Counted from the first letter of the stretch, positions 40,228 to 50,826 are shown. The stretch is DNA of 64,000 bases from Oceanospirillaceae bacterium (GCA_018647765.1 JABGSN010000046.1:24726-88725), one strand, 5' to 3'. A program made the numbers and translations. The notes: a model not told the origin generated them from the letters alone.

Positions 40228-43001
40228 ATGCCACCATAGATAACCTTGTTACCATCTACATTGACGGTAGCGCCTATCAAGTGAAGGCGGGGGGGCATTT
40301 ACTGGAAGCTTGCCTTGGTTTGGCCCAAGACCTCCCCTATTTTTGTTGGCATCCGGCCTTGGGCTCAGTGGGTTCGTGCCGCCAATGTGCGGTGCAGTTG
40401 TACCAAGACGCAGAAGATCAGCGAGGCCGTATGGTGATGGCTTGTATGACGCCGGTTGCGGAGGGCATGCGTGTGAGCCTTTCGGCACCGATGGCGAGTG
40501 AGTTCCGTCAGCAGTGTATCGAAGTCACCATGGCCAATCACCCTCACGATTGTCCCGTATGTGAAGAAGGTGGTGAGTGCCATTTACAAGATATGACGTT
40601 GCAATCAGGCCACACTCAAAGGCGCCATAAAGGGCATAAAAAGACCTACCATAACCAAGATTTAGGGCCTTGTGTAGGCCACGAAATGAACCGTTGTATT
40701 AGTTGTTACCGGTGTGTCAGATTTTACCAAGATTATGCGGGTGGCGATGATTTGGTGGTGCTGGGTAGCCGAGAAAATGTGTATTTTGGTCGCCATCAAG
40801 ACGGCTGTTTAACGAGTCACTTTAGTGGCAATTTATCTGAAGTATGCCCCACAGGCGTGTTTTACGACAAAGTAGTGAGCGACAGCTACACACGAAAGTG
40901 GGATTTACAATCGGCCCCCAGTATTTGTAGCCACTGTAGTTTAGGCTGTAACTTGTCCGTGGGTGAACGCCAAGGGCAAGTGAAACGTGTGACTAATCGC
41001 TACCATAGTCAAGTAAATGGCTACTTTATTTGTGATAAAGGTCGCTATGGCTTTGCCCATAGCAATAGTGATCAAAGGTTGTACCAGGCCCAAGTTCAGC
41101 CACTGGGCGACACTGAAAAAGTGAGCTGTGATACGTTACATGGCCTAGACTATGTGGCCCAAATCATGACTGAATTAGGTGCCGAAAACGTTTTTGGTTT
41201 AGGTTCGCCGCGGGCCTCGGTGGAAGAAAACTTCGCATTACAAAGTCTGGTCGGCAAAGCGAATTTTTACGCAGGTCACAACGCGGCACAAGGCGTCATT
41301 CAAACGCAAGTGTTACACCAACTCACCCAACCAAACATTTACACGCCAAGTCTCAAACAAATTGAGCAAGCCGATGCCATTGTTATTATCGGAGAAGACC
41401 TCTTACATACAGCACCTCGTATGGCCTTGAGTGTGCGCCAAGCCAGTCGTAACTTAGGTTTTGCTAAAGCAGCGGCCATAGGTATTCCTAAGTGGCAGGA
41501 CGAACCCGTACGTATTCATACACAAAACCAACTCAGCCCCGTCATTAGCGTCACCAGTGCCGCCACCGACTTGGATGACATTAGCAGTCAATGTATACAT
41601 CTTGCTCCAAGTGATATGTGTAACTTTGCAGGGGCCTTGGCTAGCGCAGTGGAAGGCCAGTTTGATGGCAGCGGGTTATCCGCTGAGTTAAATGAGCAAG
41701 TACAGCACAGCCTTGCTTTACTGGCTGGCGCAAAGCGACCTCTGGTGATCAGTGGTGCCAGTAGCCAGAGTCCAGAATTAATTGATTTAGCGGCTCAACT
41801 TGCGCTAGCTTTAGGCCGTCAGAGTGGGTCCGAGGCCTGGCTTAGCTACGCGTTGGAAGCGGCCAACAGTATGGGTTTAGGGCTGCTTAACAAAGACGCT
41901 AAACATATGGATGACCTAGCACTTCGACTACAACAACAAACCACACCCAGCGCACTCATCGTGTTACAAACCGACCTATTTTCCCTCTCCACGCAGGCTC
42001 AGGCCCTGTGTGAAAATTTGCGTCATTTGGTGGTGTTGGATCAGTTGCCCAGTGCCACCAGTGAACACGCTGATGTAGTGATTGCTTGTGCCAGCGTATT
42101 TGAAACGGAAGGCACCTATGTCAATAACGAGGGCCGCGCGCAACGTTTCTTCTCTGTACATGACAAACTGGGGCGGCCGGATGCCTGGCGTAGTTTGACC
42201 CATTTAGCAACCATGGTGACTCAAGCTGGCCATCGTAGTGACACCATCACACAATTGGCTAGCTGTACCAAATTTGATGATCTGTGCGACCTCGTAAGCC
42301 AACAGGGTGGCGAGTTTGCCCACTGGTGTGACGTTGCGCCTAGTGCCGGCTTCCGCATTGCTGGCATGAAGGTCCCACGCCAAACCCATAGAGCCTCGGG
42401 TCGAACTAGCTTGTATGCGGATGAGAATGTCAGTGAAGCCAAGCAACCAGAAGACGTCGATTCAGCTTTGGGTTTTACCATGGAAGGCACTCCGATAAAT
42501 AAACCCAGTGCGCTTATACCCCAGGTTTGGAGCCCAGGCTGGAATTCCAATGAAGCGATCAATAAGTTTCAGCAAGAAATCAACGGCCCTCTTAAGGGTG
42601 GCGAGGCTGGCGTTAGGTTATTGGACACTAGTCCGAGTCTGCCACTAGCTGAGGTTGCAGTGATCCCAAGCATTACCCTTGGTGCAGGGCAAATACTGGC
42701 CCACACTCAGAATCATTTGTTTGCCAGCGATCGGGTTAGCTCTTTAAGTTCGGCCTTAAAACAACGCAACACAGCCATTAGTGCACGACTACACCCAGAC
42801 ACCGCAGCTATCATGGGTTTGGTGGATGGCGACGAAGTCTGTGTGGCCTTAGCGCAAACACAATGGTTGCTGCCGTTAACCGTTGATGCGTCTGTGGCGG
42901 TGGATTTATTGCTATTACCCAACCAGTACCAAGCCCCCATTAGCGCGGGTCATCTGCCTGCGGCAGTGAGCTTGAGCGCGGTAACGCAGGAGGTCAACTA
43001 A
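40224..43001 (+). CDS. nuoG: NADH-quinone oxidoreductase subunit G
   Basis: A 925-residue peripheral-arm subunit. A ferredoxin-like 2Fe-2S domain comes first (CWHPALGSVGSCRQC, ~32-46). Next is a His/Cys-ligated 4Fe-4S site (HPHDCPVCEEGGECHLQDM), then CISCYRCVRFYQDYAGG. The additional N7 site, CSHCSLGC with a later Cys in FICDKGRYG, is present as in E. coli. The rest is a molybdopterin-oxidoreductase-like domain with no evident cofactor role. The C-terminal half is more divergent than the rest of the operon. Confidence 0.95.
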   Translation: MNATIDNLVTIYIDGSAYQVKAGGHLLEACLGLAQDLPYFCWHPALGSVGSCRQCAVQLYQDAEDQRGRMVMACMTPVAEGMRVSLSAPMASEFRQQCIEVTMANHPHDCPVCEEGGECHLQDMTLQSGHTQRRHKGHKKTYHNQDLGPCVGHEMNRCISCYRCVRFYQDYAGGDDLVVLGSRENVYFGRHQDGCLTSHFSGNLSEVCPTGVFYDKVVSDSYTRKWDLQSAPSICSHCSLGCNLSVGERQGQVKRVTNRYHSQVNGYFICDKGRYGFAHSNSDQRLYQAQVQPLGDTEKVSCDTLHGLDYVAQIMTELGAENVFGLGSPRASVEENFALQSLVGKANFYAGHNAAQGVIQTQVLHQLTQPNIYTPSLKQIEQADAIVIIGEDLLHTAPRMALSVRQASRNLGFAKAAAIGIPKWQDEPVRIHTQNQLSPVISVTSAATDLDDISSQCIHLAPSDMCNFAGALASAVEGQFDGSGLSAELNEQVQHSLALLAGAKRPLVISGASSQSPELIDLAAQLALALGRQSGSEAWLSYALEAANSMGLGLLNKDAKHMDDLALRLQQQTTPSALIVLQTDLFSLSTQAQALCENLRHLVVLDQLPSATSEHADVVIACASVFETEGTYVNNEGRAQRFFSVHDKLGRPDAWRSLTHLATMVTQAGHRSDTITQLASCTKFDDLCDLVSQQGGEFAHWCDVAPSAGFRIAGMKVPRQTHRASGRTSLYADENVSEAKQPEDVDSALGFTMEGTPINKPSALIPQVWSPGWNSNEAINKFQQEINGPLKGGEAGVRLLDTSPSLPLAEVAVIPSITLGAGQILAHTQNHLFASDRVSSLSSALKQRNTAISARLHPDTAAIMGLVDGDEVCVALAQTQWLLPLTVDASVAVDLLLLPNQYQAPISAGHLPAAVSLSAVTQEVN

Positions 43002-43002
43002 C

Positions 43003-43953
43003 ATGAGTCCGGTGGTGAATAACTTACTCAATGTGGTGCTGATCCTTGTCTGTGTGGTGTTTGGAGCGGCTTTGTTAACCTGGCTAGAACGGCGCCTACT
43101 AGGCATTTGGCAAGACCGGTATGGTCCAAACCGAGTAGGCCCCTTTGGCACCTTACAAATTGTTGCAGACATGATTAAGCTGTTAATGAAACAAGATTGG
43201 GTACCGCCATTTGCGGACCGGCTGATTTTTATTGTGGCGCCGGCTTTTGCAATGTTTGTCGTCGTGGCCGCGTTTGCGGTTATACCCATGGCGCCGGGAG
43301 TTGGAGTGGTCGACTTAAATATTGGGTTATTGTTCTTTCTTGCCATGACGTCGCTGGGGGTTTATGCGGTGATGTTTGGCGCCTATGCTTCGGACAACAA
43401 GTACGCCATGCTGGGTGGTTTGAGAGCAGCGGCGCAAATGGTGAGTTACGAAGTATTTATGGGCCTGTCTCTGATGGGCGTGGTGATGTTGGCAGGCACC
43501 TTTAACCTACGCGAACTGGTATTGGCGCAAGCTGATGGTTGGTTTATTGGGCCACAAATCGTCGGTTTCTTTATCTTTTTTATGGCTGGCATTGCAGAAA
43601 GTCATCGTACACCCTTTGACCTGCCAGAAGCCGAACACGAATTGACGGCTGGCTTCCATACGGAATATTCCGGTATGAAATTTGCCATGTTTTTTATTGG
43701 CGAATACGTCAGCGTACTCATGAGTGCGGCCATGATCACCGTGTTGTTTTTTGGCGGCTGGTTGGGGCCTGCGTGGTTGCCTCCGTTAGGCTGGTTTTTG
43801 CTCAAAACAATGACTTTGGTGCTGTTGATGATTTTGATTAGAGGCTCATTACCGCGCCCTAGGTATGACCAATTAATGACCTTCGGCTGGAAATTTATGT
43901 TGCCATTAGCGCTTATCAACTTGTTGATTACCAGCGCTTTAATTCTGATATAG
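43003..43953 (+). CDS. nuoH: NADH-quinone oxidoreductase subunit H
   Basis: A 316-residue membrane subunit with eight predicted helices that lines the quinone chamber. The conserved cytoplasmic loop ESHRTPFDLPEAEHELTAGFHTEYSG is intact, as are the N-terminal LERRLLGIWQDRYGPNRVGPFG and the GLRAAAQMVSYEVFMGLSL stretch. It lies 1 nt after the nuoG stop. Confidence 0.97.
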   Translation: MSPVVNNLLNVVLILVCVVFGAALLTWLERRLLGIWQDRYGPNRVGPFGTLQIVADMIKLLMKQDWVPPFADRLIFIVAPAFAMFVVVAAFAVIPMAPGVGVVDLNIGLLFFLAMTSLGVYAVMFGAYASDNKYAMLGGLRAAAQMVSYEVFMGLSLMGVVMLAGTFNLRELVLAQADGWFIGPQIVGFFIFFMAGIAESHRTPFDLPEAEHELTAGFHTEYSGMKFAMFFIGEYVSVLMSAAMITVLFFGGWLGPAWLPPLGWFLLKTMTLVLLMILIRGSLPRPRYDQLMTFGWKFMLPLALINLLITSALILI

Positions 43954-43966
43954 GAGGCGGGATTAG

Positions 43967-44533
43967 ATGAAACAGAAGACCGGCCTTGGCCATTATATAT
44001 ACATTGTATGGGACTATTTTTATAGCAATATAGTAACCTTGGTGAAGGTGGCTTCGCATACGTTCACCAAAGCGGATACGGTTGAATACCCAGAGCAAAT
44101 GCCCTATTTGGCACCGCGCTTTAGGGGCCGCATCGTGCTCACTAGAGACCCCACAGGCGAAGAACGCTGTGTGGCGTGTAACCTGTGTGCCAGCGCCTGT
44201 CCTACGGATTGTATTTCGTTACAAAAAACCGAAGATGAAAGCGGTCGCTGGTCGGCTGAATATTTTCGCATTAATTTCTCGCGCTGTGTGTTTTGTGGTA
44301 TGTGTGAAGAAGCCTGCCCCACCTATGCTATTCAGCTGACTCAAGATTTTGAACTGGCCGAGTATGAACGCCAAAATATGGTTTACGAAAAACAACATTT
44401 GCTCATTGATGGCCCAGGTAAACACCCTGATTATAGTTTTTACGAGCTCAGTGGTAAGGCGGTATCCGGTCGCGCGAAAGGTGCGGGTACTCAAGAAGCA
44501 GAGCCGGTCAACCTCAAAAGTTTGTTGCCGTGA
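43967..44533 (+). CDS. nuoI: NADH-quinone oxidoreductase subunit I
   Basis: A 188-residue 8Fe ferredoxin-type subunit carrying clusters N6a and N6b. The motifs are [15 protein letters not shown] (~63-77) and [16 protein letters not shown] (~103-118). An amphipathic N-terminus (~10-40) anchors it to the membrane arm. It passes electrons from NuoG toward NuoB. Confidence 0.97.
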   Translation: MKQKTGLGHYIYIVWDYFYSNIVTLVKVASHTFTKADTVEYPEQMPYLAPRFRGRIVLTRDPTGEERCVACNLCASACPTDCISLQKTEDESGRWSAEYFRINFSRCVFCGMCEEACPTYAIQLTQDFELAEYERQNMVYEKQHLLIDGPGKHPDYSFYELSGKAVSGRAKGAGTQEAEPVNLKSLLP

Positions 44534-44555
44534 GCGCGCATACAGGAGCACCATT

Positions 44556-45110
44556 ATGATCTGGGCCTACCTCTATAATATTGTGTTTTATGCCAGCTGT
44601 GGTGTCACCGTGTTGGCTACCATACTGATGATTAGTCGCCACAATGCGGTGCATGCATTGCTGTATTTGATTATTTCGTCTTTGTCCTTGGCTATTATTT
44701 TTTATTTGCTGGGCGCAGCCTTTGCCGCTGCGTTAGAAGTAATTGTTTATGCCGGTGCGGTGATGATTCTCTTTGTCTTTGTGGTGATGATGCTCAACCA
44801 AGGCCAGCGTTCGGTGGTACACGAAGCGGCTTGGCTGCCAGCATCGGGCTGGATTTTGCCTTCTGTACTGGCAGCTATTTTGCTGTCTTTGTTACTTATA
44901 GGCATGTACAGCGACCAACCATTGCCGCCCTATGGTGTACACGGTGTGGCCGTTAAAGAGGTGGGTATTGCCTTATTTGGCCCTTACGTGCTGGTGGTCG
45001 AACTGGCCTCATTCTTGCTCTTATCAGGTCTTATTGGCGCTTTCCACATTGCCCGTAAAATGCCCTCCCACATGAGTTCGAACACGCTGGAGGAGGTGGA
45101 CCATGGATAG
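44556..45110 (+). CDS. nuoJ: NADH-quinone oxidoreductase subunit J
   Basis: A 184-residue membrane subunit with five helices. It has the mid-helix pi-bulge region EVIVYAGAVMILFVFVVMML typical of NuoJ and an HNAVHALLYLIISSLSLAIIFYLLGA segment. I start at MIWAYLYNIVFY (44556), preceded by CAGGAG; the longer open frame upstream only overlaps nuoI. It overlaps nuoK by 8 nt. Confidence 0.95.
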   Translation: MIWAYLYNIVFYASCGVTVLATILMISRHNAVHALLYLIISSLSLAIIFYLLGAAFAAALEVIVYAGAVMILFVFVVMMLNQGQRSVVHEAAWLPASGWILPSVLAAILLSLLLIGMYSDQPLPPYGVHGVAVKEVGIALFGPYVLVVELASFLLLSGLIGAFHIARKMPSHMSSNTLEEVDHG

Positions 45111-45411
45111 CCAATATATCGATCACGCCATGGTGCTTGCAGGCATCTTGTTTTGCTTAGGTCTGGTGGGCGTTATGGTGCGCCGTAACCTGCTGTTTAT
45201 GATGATTTCCATTGAGGTCATGCTTAATGCAGCGGGGTTGGCATTTATTGCTGCTGGCTCCGCATGGGGTCAACCCGAAGGGCAAATCATGTTTCTTGCG
45301 GTGATAACCCTAGGTGCGGCAGAAGTGGCCGTGGGGTTGGGACTGACGTTGCTGCTGTTTCGGCACCACAATAGTGTCAATGTTGATCAATTGAACCAGT
45401 TACGAGGCTAG
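45103..45411 (+). CDS. nuoK: NADH-quinone oxidoreductase subunit K
   Basis: A 102-residue three-helix subunit. It carries the two membrane Glu residues of the proton path: one in LLFMMISIEVMLNAAGLAF and one in LGAAEVAVGLGLTLLLF. The length matches the family (~100). Confidence 0.96.
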   Translation: MDSQYIDHAMVLAGILFCLGLVGVMVRRNLLFMMISIEVMLNAAGLAFIAAGSAWGQPEGQIMFLAVITLGAAEVAVGLGLTLLLFRHHNSVNVDQLNQLRG

Positions 45412-45420
45412 GAGAACGTG

Positions 45421-47250
45421 ATGCAACAGTTGTGGCTTATCCCTTGTTTACCGTTAGTGGGCTTTTTGCTGTTGGTTTTGGGTCATGGCCGTTGTAGCCG
45501 TTCGGTAGCACGGCTGGTGGGTGTGGGGTCGGTGGCTATGGCTGGTTTGGTCACCCTGTGGGTGGCACTCGATTTCTATAGCGCCGGTGCAGCCCAATCC
45601 TATCAAGTGCAATTGTGGCCTTGGTTTAATGCAGGCACGCTGGAGGTGAGTTTTGGGCTCTATCTAGACGGCTTGTCATTGAGTATGTTGTTCGTAATTA
45701 CTGGGGTCGGTAGTTTGATCCACTGGTATGCCTCAGGCTACATGTGGCAAGACCCAGATTATCAGCGTTTTTTCGCCTATATGAACCTATTTGTGGCAGC
45801 CATGCTCACTCTGGTATTGGCAGACAACTTGGTGCTGCTATTTTTAGGTTGGGAAGGAGTCGGTTTGTGCAGTTTCTTGCTGATTGGCTTCTGGCACCAA
45901 GACCCCGCTAACGGTTATGCCGCTCGTAAAGCCTTTGTGGTTACCCGAGTGGGTGACACTGCCTTTGCTATTGGCCTATTTTTATTGTTCCGAGAATTGG
46001 GCACCTTAGATTTGCCGACCATCATGGCCTTAGCACCTGAACAATTTGTTATGGGCGCCAATCGCCCGACTCTTATTGCTGCCCTTTTATTAGCCGGAGC
46101 CGTGGGTAAGTCGGCGCAGTTGCCACTCCATACCTGGTTGCCCGACGCGATGGCGGGTCCGACGCCGGTGAGTGCCTTGATTCATGCCGCGACGATGGTC
46201 ACCGCAGGGGTTTATCTTATTGCTCGGACCCACGAGGTGTTTTTGCAAGCCCCAGACGTGTTGCTGGTGGTGGCTTTGATAGGCCTGTTTACCTTATTGA
46301 TCTCGGGCTTCACGGCCCTCAACCAGACCGACATCAAACGCGTGCTTGCCTACTCCACCATGAGTCAAATTGGTTATATGTTTTTTGCATTAGGCGTCGG
46401 CGCTTGGAACGAGAGCGTGTTTCACTTGATGACCCATGCCTTGTTCAAAGCGTTGTTATTTATGACCGCGGGTTCAATTATATTGGCCATGCACCACGAA
46501 CAGGACATTCGTTCGATGGGTGGTTTACGACGCCAGTTACCAGTGCCTTTTTGGTGTTTTGTGATTGGTAGTGCGTGTTTAGTGGCGTTACCACCGACTT
46601 CGGGATTCTTTAGTAAAGAAGCCATACTCATTGCCAGTTGGCAACTGCCAGGTTATGGCCCTTGGTTATGGTTAGGTGGCGTTTTAGGCGCATTTATCAC
46701 CGCCATGTATAGCTTTAGGCTCTTGTTTATGGTGTTTTTTGGGCCTCAAAAAGCCCATCCCCACGAACCCAAAGGTTGGCAGTTCCACCCACCGCTAATG
46801 ATCTTAGGCGCCTTGTCGTTGGTGGCCGGTTGGTTTGTATTGCCCACCGCAACAGTGTTACCGGCGTCGCCTGCTGGCCACCCCCCTACGTGGACCATCG
46901 TAGTGGCTATTGCAATGCCGTTGCTGGGTATCGGCATTGCGTATAAGGTTTATGTGCGTCATCAATGGCAGGGCTTGCGCTTCGTTCAGTGGCAGAAATT
47001 ACGCCAATTTTTGTTTCAAGGGTGGGGTTTTGATGGTATGTACAAGCGGCTGCTGCTCACCCCATTTACCACCCTGGCCCAGGTCAATCGTAACGATATG
47101 ATTGACGGGTTACCCAAATTATTGATTCAGCTCAGTCGCTTTTTACACGGCCTATTTAGCCAATTACAAAATGGCCAATTGCGATTTTATATTGCCACCC
47201 TAGCCAGTGCCGCCATCATTGTATTGGCCTTGGCACTCAAGGTGTTGTAG
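45421..47250 (+). CDS. nuoL: NADH-quinone oxidoreductase subunit L
   Basis: A 609-residue antiporter-like proton-pumping subunit with about 16 helices. Conserved blocks are NLVLLFLGWEGVGLCSFLLIGFW with the key Glu, KSAQLPLHTWLPDAMAGPTPVSALIHAATMVTAGVYL with the pumping Lys, and the C-terminal amphipathic lateral helix (~520-570) ending in a last anchor. The start is the ATG after GGAGAACGTG, not the GTG one codon earlier. Confidence 0.96.
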   Translation: MQQLWLIPCLPLVGFLLLVLGHGRCSRSVARLVGVGSVAMAGLVTLWVALDFYSAGAAQSYQVQLWPWFNAGTLEVSFGLYLDGLSLSMLFVITGVGSLIHWYASGYMWQDPDYQRFFAYMNLFVAAMLTLVLADNLVLLFLGWEGVGLCSFLLIGFWHQDPANGYAARKAFVVTRVGDTAFAIGLFLLFRELGTLDLPTIMALAPEQFVMGANRPTLIAALLLAGAVGKSAQLPLHTWLPDAMAGPTPVSALIHAATMVTAGVYLIARTHEVFLQAPDVLLVVALIGLFTLLISGFTALNQTDIKRVLAYSTMSQIGYMFFALGVGAWNESVFHLMTHALFKALLFMTAGSIILAMHHEQDIRSMGGLRRQLPVPFWCFVIGSACLVALPPTSGFFSKEAILIASWQLPGYGPWLWLGGVLGAFITAMYSFRLLFMVFFGPQKAHPHEPKGWQFHPPLMILGALSLVAGWFVLPTATVLPASPAGHPPTWTIVVAIAMPLLGIGIAYKVYVRHQWQGLRFVQWQKLRQFLFQGWGFDGMYKRLLLTPFTTLAQVNRNDMIDGLPKLLIQLSRFLHGLFSQLQNGQLRFYIATLASAAIIVLALALKVL

Positions 47251-47279
47251 GAGAAAAAGGTTATGGGAGAATAGACACG

Positions 47280-48770
47280 ATGCAACTACTCGGCATTATT
47301 ATCAGCCTATTAGGCGGTGGCGTATTAGCCTTAATAGTAGGGCGTCAATCAGCCGCCGCCAGTCGCTGGCTTAGTTTGGTGAGTTTAGCCGTGGCGAGTG
47401 TGTTTTACGCCAGCCTTTGGTTTGATACCACAGACCCGCAAGCTACTTCGCTGTGGCTGTTGCATATGGATTGGCCATGGATTGCGCGCTTTGGCATTCA
47501 CTTATTGTTGGTTACGGATGGTTTGAGTTTAGTGCTTATTGGTTTGACCTTGGTGCTGGGTTACGTGGCATTGTTGTCGGCCTGGCATGAGATCAACCAT
47601 CGCTGTGGACTGTTCTATCTTAACTTTTTGTTCACCTTGGCTGGGGTGGTGGGGGTATTTAGTGCGTTAGATTTATTCCTGTTCTTTGTATTTTGGGAAG
47701 TGATGTTAGTGCCTATGTTTCTCATCATTGCGATATGGGGCCACGAAGGCCGACGCTATGCCGCCACCAAGTTTTTTATCTATACCCAAGCCAGTAGTTT
47801 ATTGATGTTAGCCGCCATGGTGGGGCTGGTATTGTTAAACCTGCAACAAACTGAGGTGTGGAGCTTTTCTTGGTTTACCCTAACTCAAACTGACACCAGT
47901 GGCAGCCTTGGTATGTGGTTGATGTTAGGTTTTTACCTGGCGTTCTTAGTGAAATTACCGGGTCTGCCGGTACACAATTGGCTACCCGATGCCCATACCC
48001 AAGCGCCTACGCCGGGTAGTATCTTGTTAGCCGGTATTTTATTAAAAACTGGTGCCTATGGTTTGCTGCGTTTTGTGTGGCCTTTGTTTCCAGATGCAGC
48101 CTCGTCTTTTGCGCCCATGGCCATGGGTTTAGGTGTATTCAGCGTGCTTTATGCGGCCAAACTAGCCTTTGCTCAAAATGACCTAAAACGCCTCATTGCC
48201 TATACCTCCATTAGCCATATGGGTTTTGTTAGTTTAGGTATATTTGCTTGGAATCACCTTGGCTTGCAGGGAACGGTCATGCAAATGGTGGGTCATGGGT
48301 TGAGTTCTGCTGGGCTATTTGCGATTGCCGGTTTGCTGCAGCAGCGCTTGCACACCAGAGATTTGGATAAAATGGGCGGTTTGTGGGGTCAAATGCCAAA
48401 ACTGGCTGCCTTAAGTATGTTGTTTGCAGTGGCAGCCCTAGGGTTACCCGGTTTAGCTAATTTTATCGGCGAGTTTATGGTCTTGGTAGGGGTGTTTCAG
48501 GTAGCGCCTTGGGCGGCCTCGATGGCAGCCTTAGGCATGATTCTGGCGCCCGTGTATGCCTTAATTATCATGCAAAAAGGTTTTTTTGGTACGGCTGCTA
48601 GTACCCAGACGGCAGGCACAAGCAATGTGCTGGATTTGAATACGAGCGAACTATTGATGTTAGGGGTATTGGTGGTGGGTCTGGTGCTGCTCGGCTTTTG
48701 GCCAAACCTAATATTTACCATAACCGTTGCACCAGTGGAGTATCTGATGCACTTAGGCAAGGGAGGCTAG
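47280..48770 (+). CDS. nuoM: NADH-quinone oxidoreductase subunit M
   Basis: A 496-residue antiporter-like subunit with about 14 helices. Landmarks are FFVFWEVMLVPMFLIIAIWG (Glu of the pump) and FLVKLPGLPVHNWLPDAHTQAPTPGSILLAGILLKTGAYGLLRF (Lys residues). A 29-nt spacer follows nuoL; nuoN follows after 3 nt. Confidence 0.96.
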   Translation: MQLLGIIISLLGGGVLALIVGRQSAAASRWLSLVSLAVASVFYASLWFDTTDPQATSLWLLHMDWPWIARFGIHLLLVTDGLSLVLIGLTLVLGYVALLSAWHEINHRCGLFYLNFLFTLAGVVGVFSALDLFLFFVFWEVMLVPMFLIIAIWGHEGRRYAATKFFIYTQASSLLMLAAMVGLVLLNLQQTEVWSFSWFTLTQTDTSGSLGMWLMLGFYLAFLVKLPGLPVHNWLPDAHTQAPTPGSILLAGILLKTGAYGLLRFVWPLFPDAASSFAPMAMGLGVFSVLYAAKLAFAQNDLKRLIAYTSISHMGFVSLGIFAWNHLGLQGTVMQMVGHGLSSAGLFAIAGLLQQRLHTRDLDKMGGLWGQMPKLAALSMLFAVAALGLPGLANFIGEFMVLVGVFQVAPWAASMAALGMILAPVYALIIMQKGFFGTAASTQTAGTSNVLDLNTSELLMLGVLVVGLVLLGFWPNLIFTITVAPVEYLMHLGKGG

Positions 48771-48773
48771 GAC

Positions 48774-50228
48774 ATGAATTGGCTTGCACTCACATCACTT
48801 ATGCCTTTGTTATTAGTGGCTTCAATTAGCGTTATATTGTTGCTGTTATTAGCCTTTATACGGGACCATAAACTGACCTGCTGGATTACCTGTTTGGGGT
48901 TGGCTATGGCCGCTTTTTGGGCCTTTGCCGACATGGGTGATGCACCTCAACAAGTGACGCCGCTATTAATTATGGATGACTTTAGCCGCTTATTGGGAGG
49001 CACCGTGTTGTTGGTCAGCCTTGCCTGTGGCTGGATGTCCTATACCTACTTAGAAACGGCAGACGAAATACGAGAAGAATATTATATATTGTTGTCATTG
49101 GCGGCTTTAGGAGCCTGCGTGCTGGTAGCAAGTAATCACTTTGCCAGTATGTTTATAGGCCTAGAGCTGATGAGCGTATCCCTGTTTGCGATGGTGGGGT
49201 ATATGGCTCACAGTAAACAGCAGGCCAACATGACCCTTGAGGCCGGCGTTAAATACATGGTGTTGTCCGGTGTCTCGTCGAGCTTTTTATTGTTTGGGGT
49301 GGCTTTAATATATGCCTATGCCGGCAACCTAAATATAGACCTGCTAGTTGCCGCCGAGGGGCCACGATTACAGTCGGGCTACTTGGTCATTGGTTCGGCC
49401 TTGTTGTTAGTGGGCGTGGCTTTTAAGATGTCATGGATTCCTTTTCACATGTGGACACCAGATGTTTATCAAGGCGCACCAGCACCGGTTACCGGTTTCT
49501 TGGCAGGTGCCGTAAAAGTAGCTGTATTCGCCTTTGCCATGCGTTGGTTGATGATGGCTCAAGGCGGCTATTTGGATTTGCTGCTGTTAGGTCTGACCGT
49601 GATGGCGGTGTTGTCCATGGTAGTGGGTAATTTGTTGGCTTTACGGCAAAACAATTTAAAACGTTTGTTAGGCTACTCCAGTATTGCCCATATGGGTTAC
49701 ATTATTGTGACCTTAGCAGCCAGCGCAACCTTGGGCGCTGCGGCCCTATCAACCGCGCTTGAAGCTGCTGCTATATACTTGATCACTTACGCCAGTATGA
49801 CCATGTTAGCGTTTGCGGTGATTAGTCAATTGGCGGCCCAGGATCGACGTTTTGAAAGCGGCACATTGGCGCATTATCAGGGTCTTTTGTATCAGCAACC
49901 CTTGTTAGCCGGCGCGTTAATGTTAGCGATGTTGGCGCTTGCAGGCATGCCGTTAACGGCGGGTTTTATTGGTAAGTACTATTTGGTGTTGGTGGCTGTC
50001 GACAGCCAACTTTGGTTGTTACTGAGTTTGCTGGTGTTAGGCAGTAGTCTTGGGCTGTATTATTATTTGCGGGTGATATTAGTTCTGTGTAAAACGCCGG
50101 TGGGCGATAGTCGCCTGACTTTAGGCGCTAGCGAAAAGCTGCTATTGACGCTGTTGGTGGCGGTAACGTTGTGGTTAGGCCTCTATCCAACACCGGCCAT
50201 TCAATGGGTTCAACTCGCCATCCAATAG
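48774..50228 (+). CDS. nuoN: NADH-quinone oxidoreductase subunit N
   Basis: A 484-residue antiporter-like subunit with about 14 helices, last gene of the operon. Blocks are FASMFIGLELMSVSLFAMVGYM (membrane Glu), FKMSWIPFHMWTPDVYQGAPAPVTGFLAGAVKVAVFAFAMRW and NNLKRLLGYSSIAHMGYI. With nuoA-M this makes a complete 13-gene complex I set with no insertions or gene losses. No clear terminator was seen before the convergent ribA 13 nt later. Confidence 0.96.
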   Translation: MNWLALTSLMPLLLVASISVILLLLLAFIRDHKLTCWITCLGLAMAAFWAFADMGDAPQQVTPLLIMDDFSRLLGGTVLLVSLACGWMSYTYLETADEIREEYYILLSLAALGACVLVASNHFASMFIGLELMSVSLFAMVGYMAHSKQQANMTLEAGVKYMVLSGVSSSFLLFGVALIYAYAGNLNIDLLVAAEGPRLQSGYLVIGSALLLVGVAFKMSWIPFHMWTPDVYQGAPAPVTGFLAGAVKVAVFAFAMRWLMMAQGGYLDLLLLGLTVMAVLSMVVGNLLALRQNNLKRLLGYSSIAHMGYIIVTLAASATLGAAALSTALEAAAIYLITYASMTMLAFAVISQLAAQDRRFESGTLAHYQGLLYQQPLLAGALMLAMLALAGMPLTAGFIGKYYLVLVAVDSQLWLLLSLLVLGSSLGLYYYLRVILVLCKTPVGDSRLTLGASEKLLLTLLVAVTLWLGLYPTPAIQWVQLAIQ

Positions 50229-50241
50229 GGACAGGTTAAAG

Positions 50242-50826
50242 TTACAATAGGTGGTCGAGCTTGTTAGCTTTAGTCGCCAAGTAATCTCGGTTGTGGCTAT
50301 TTTCGCCAACCTGAATGGCTTGACGCTGTTCCACTGCAATACCCAGGTCTGTTAAAGCTTTAATTTTGCGAGGGTTGTTGGTCATTAAACTAACTGACTT
50401 CACCTGCAAGTGATCTAACATGTCTTTGGTCATGCTATAGCTGCGCATGTCGGCATCAAACCCCAAATGTTCGTTGGCTTCAACCGTGTCCGCACCTTCA
50501 TCCTGTAACTTGTAGGCTTTGATTTTGTTCAGCAGGCCTATGCCTCGGCCTTCTTGGCGTAGGTATAACAACACCCCGCGGCCTTCTTCGGCAATCCGTT
50601 TAAGCGCTTCTTGTAATTGTGAGCCGCAATCGCAGCGCAGGCTAAACAGGGCATCGCCAGTTAAACATTCAGAGTGTAAACGAGCTAACACTGCAGTTTG
50701 GCCGCTGATGTCTCCCATGGTGAGGGCGACATGCTCTTTATCCGTGTCACTGTCGGCAAAACCGTGCATGTCGAAGGTGCCGTAGGGTGTGGGCAATTGC
50801 GATGTGGCGACATGGGTAGTTGGCAC
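50242..50826 (-). CDS. ribA: GTP cyclohydrolase II
   Basis: A 194-residue stand-alone RibA, first step of riboflavin synthesis: GTP to diaminopyrimidine phosphate, formate and pyrophosphate. The zinc ligands are in the [20 protein letters not shown] block (Cys x3, ~50-70). [31 protein letters not shown] and [14 protein letters not shown] are the substrate-binding motifs. It is not fused to RibB. Flavin supply suits its location next to complex I, though the pairing may be chance. No FMN riboswitch is visible in the 174-bp upstream gap shared with ettA. Confidence 0.95.
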   Translation of the reverse strand: MPTTHVATSQLPTPYGTFDMHGFADSDTDKEHVALTMGDISGQTAVLARLHSECLTGDALFSLRCDCGSQLQEALKRIAEEGRGVLLYLRQEGRGIGLLNKIKAYKLQDEGADTVEANEHLGFDADMRSYSMTKDMLDHLQVKSVSLMTNNPRKIKALTDLGIAVEQRQAIQVGENSHNRDYLATKANKLDHLL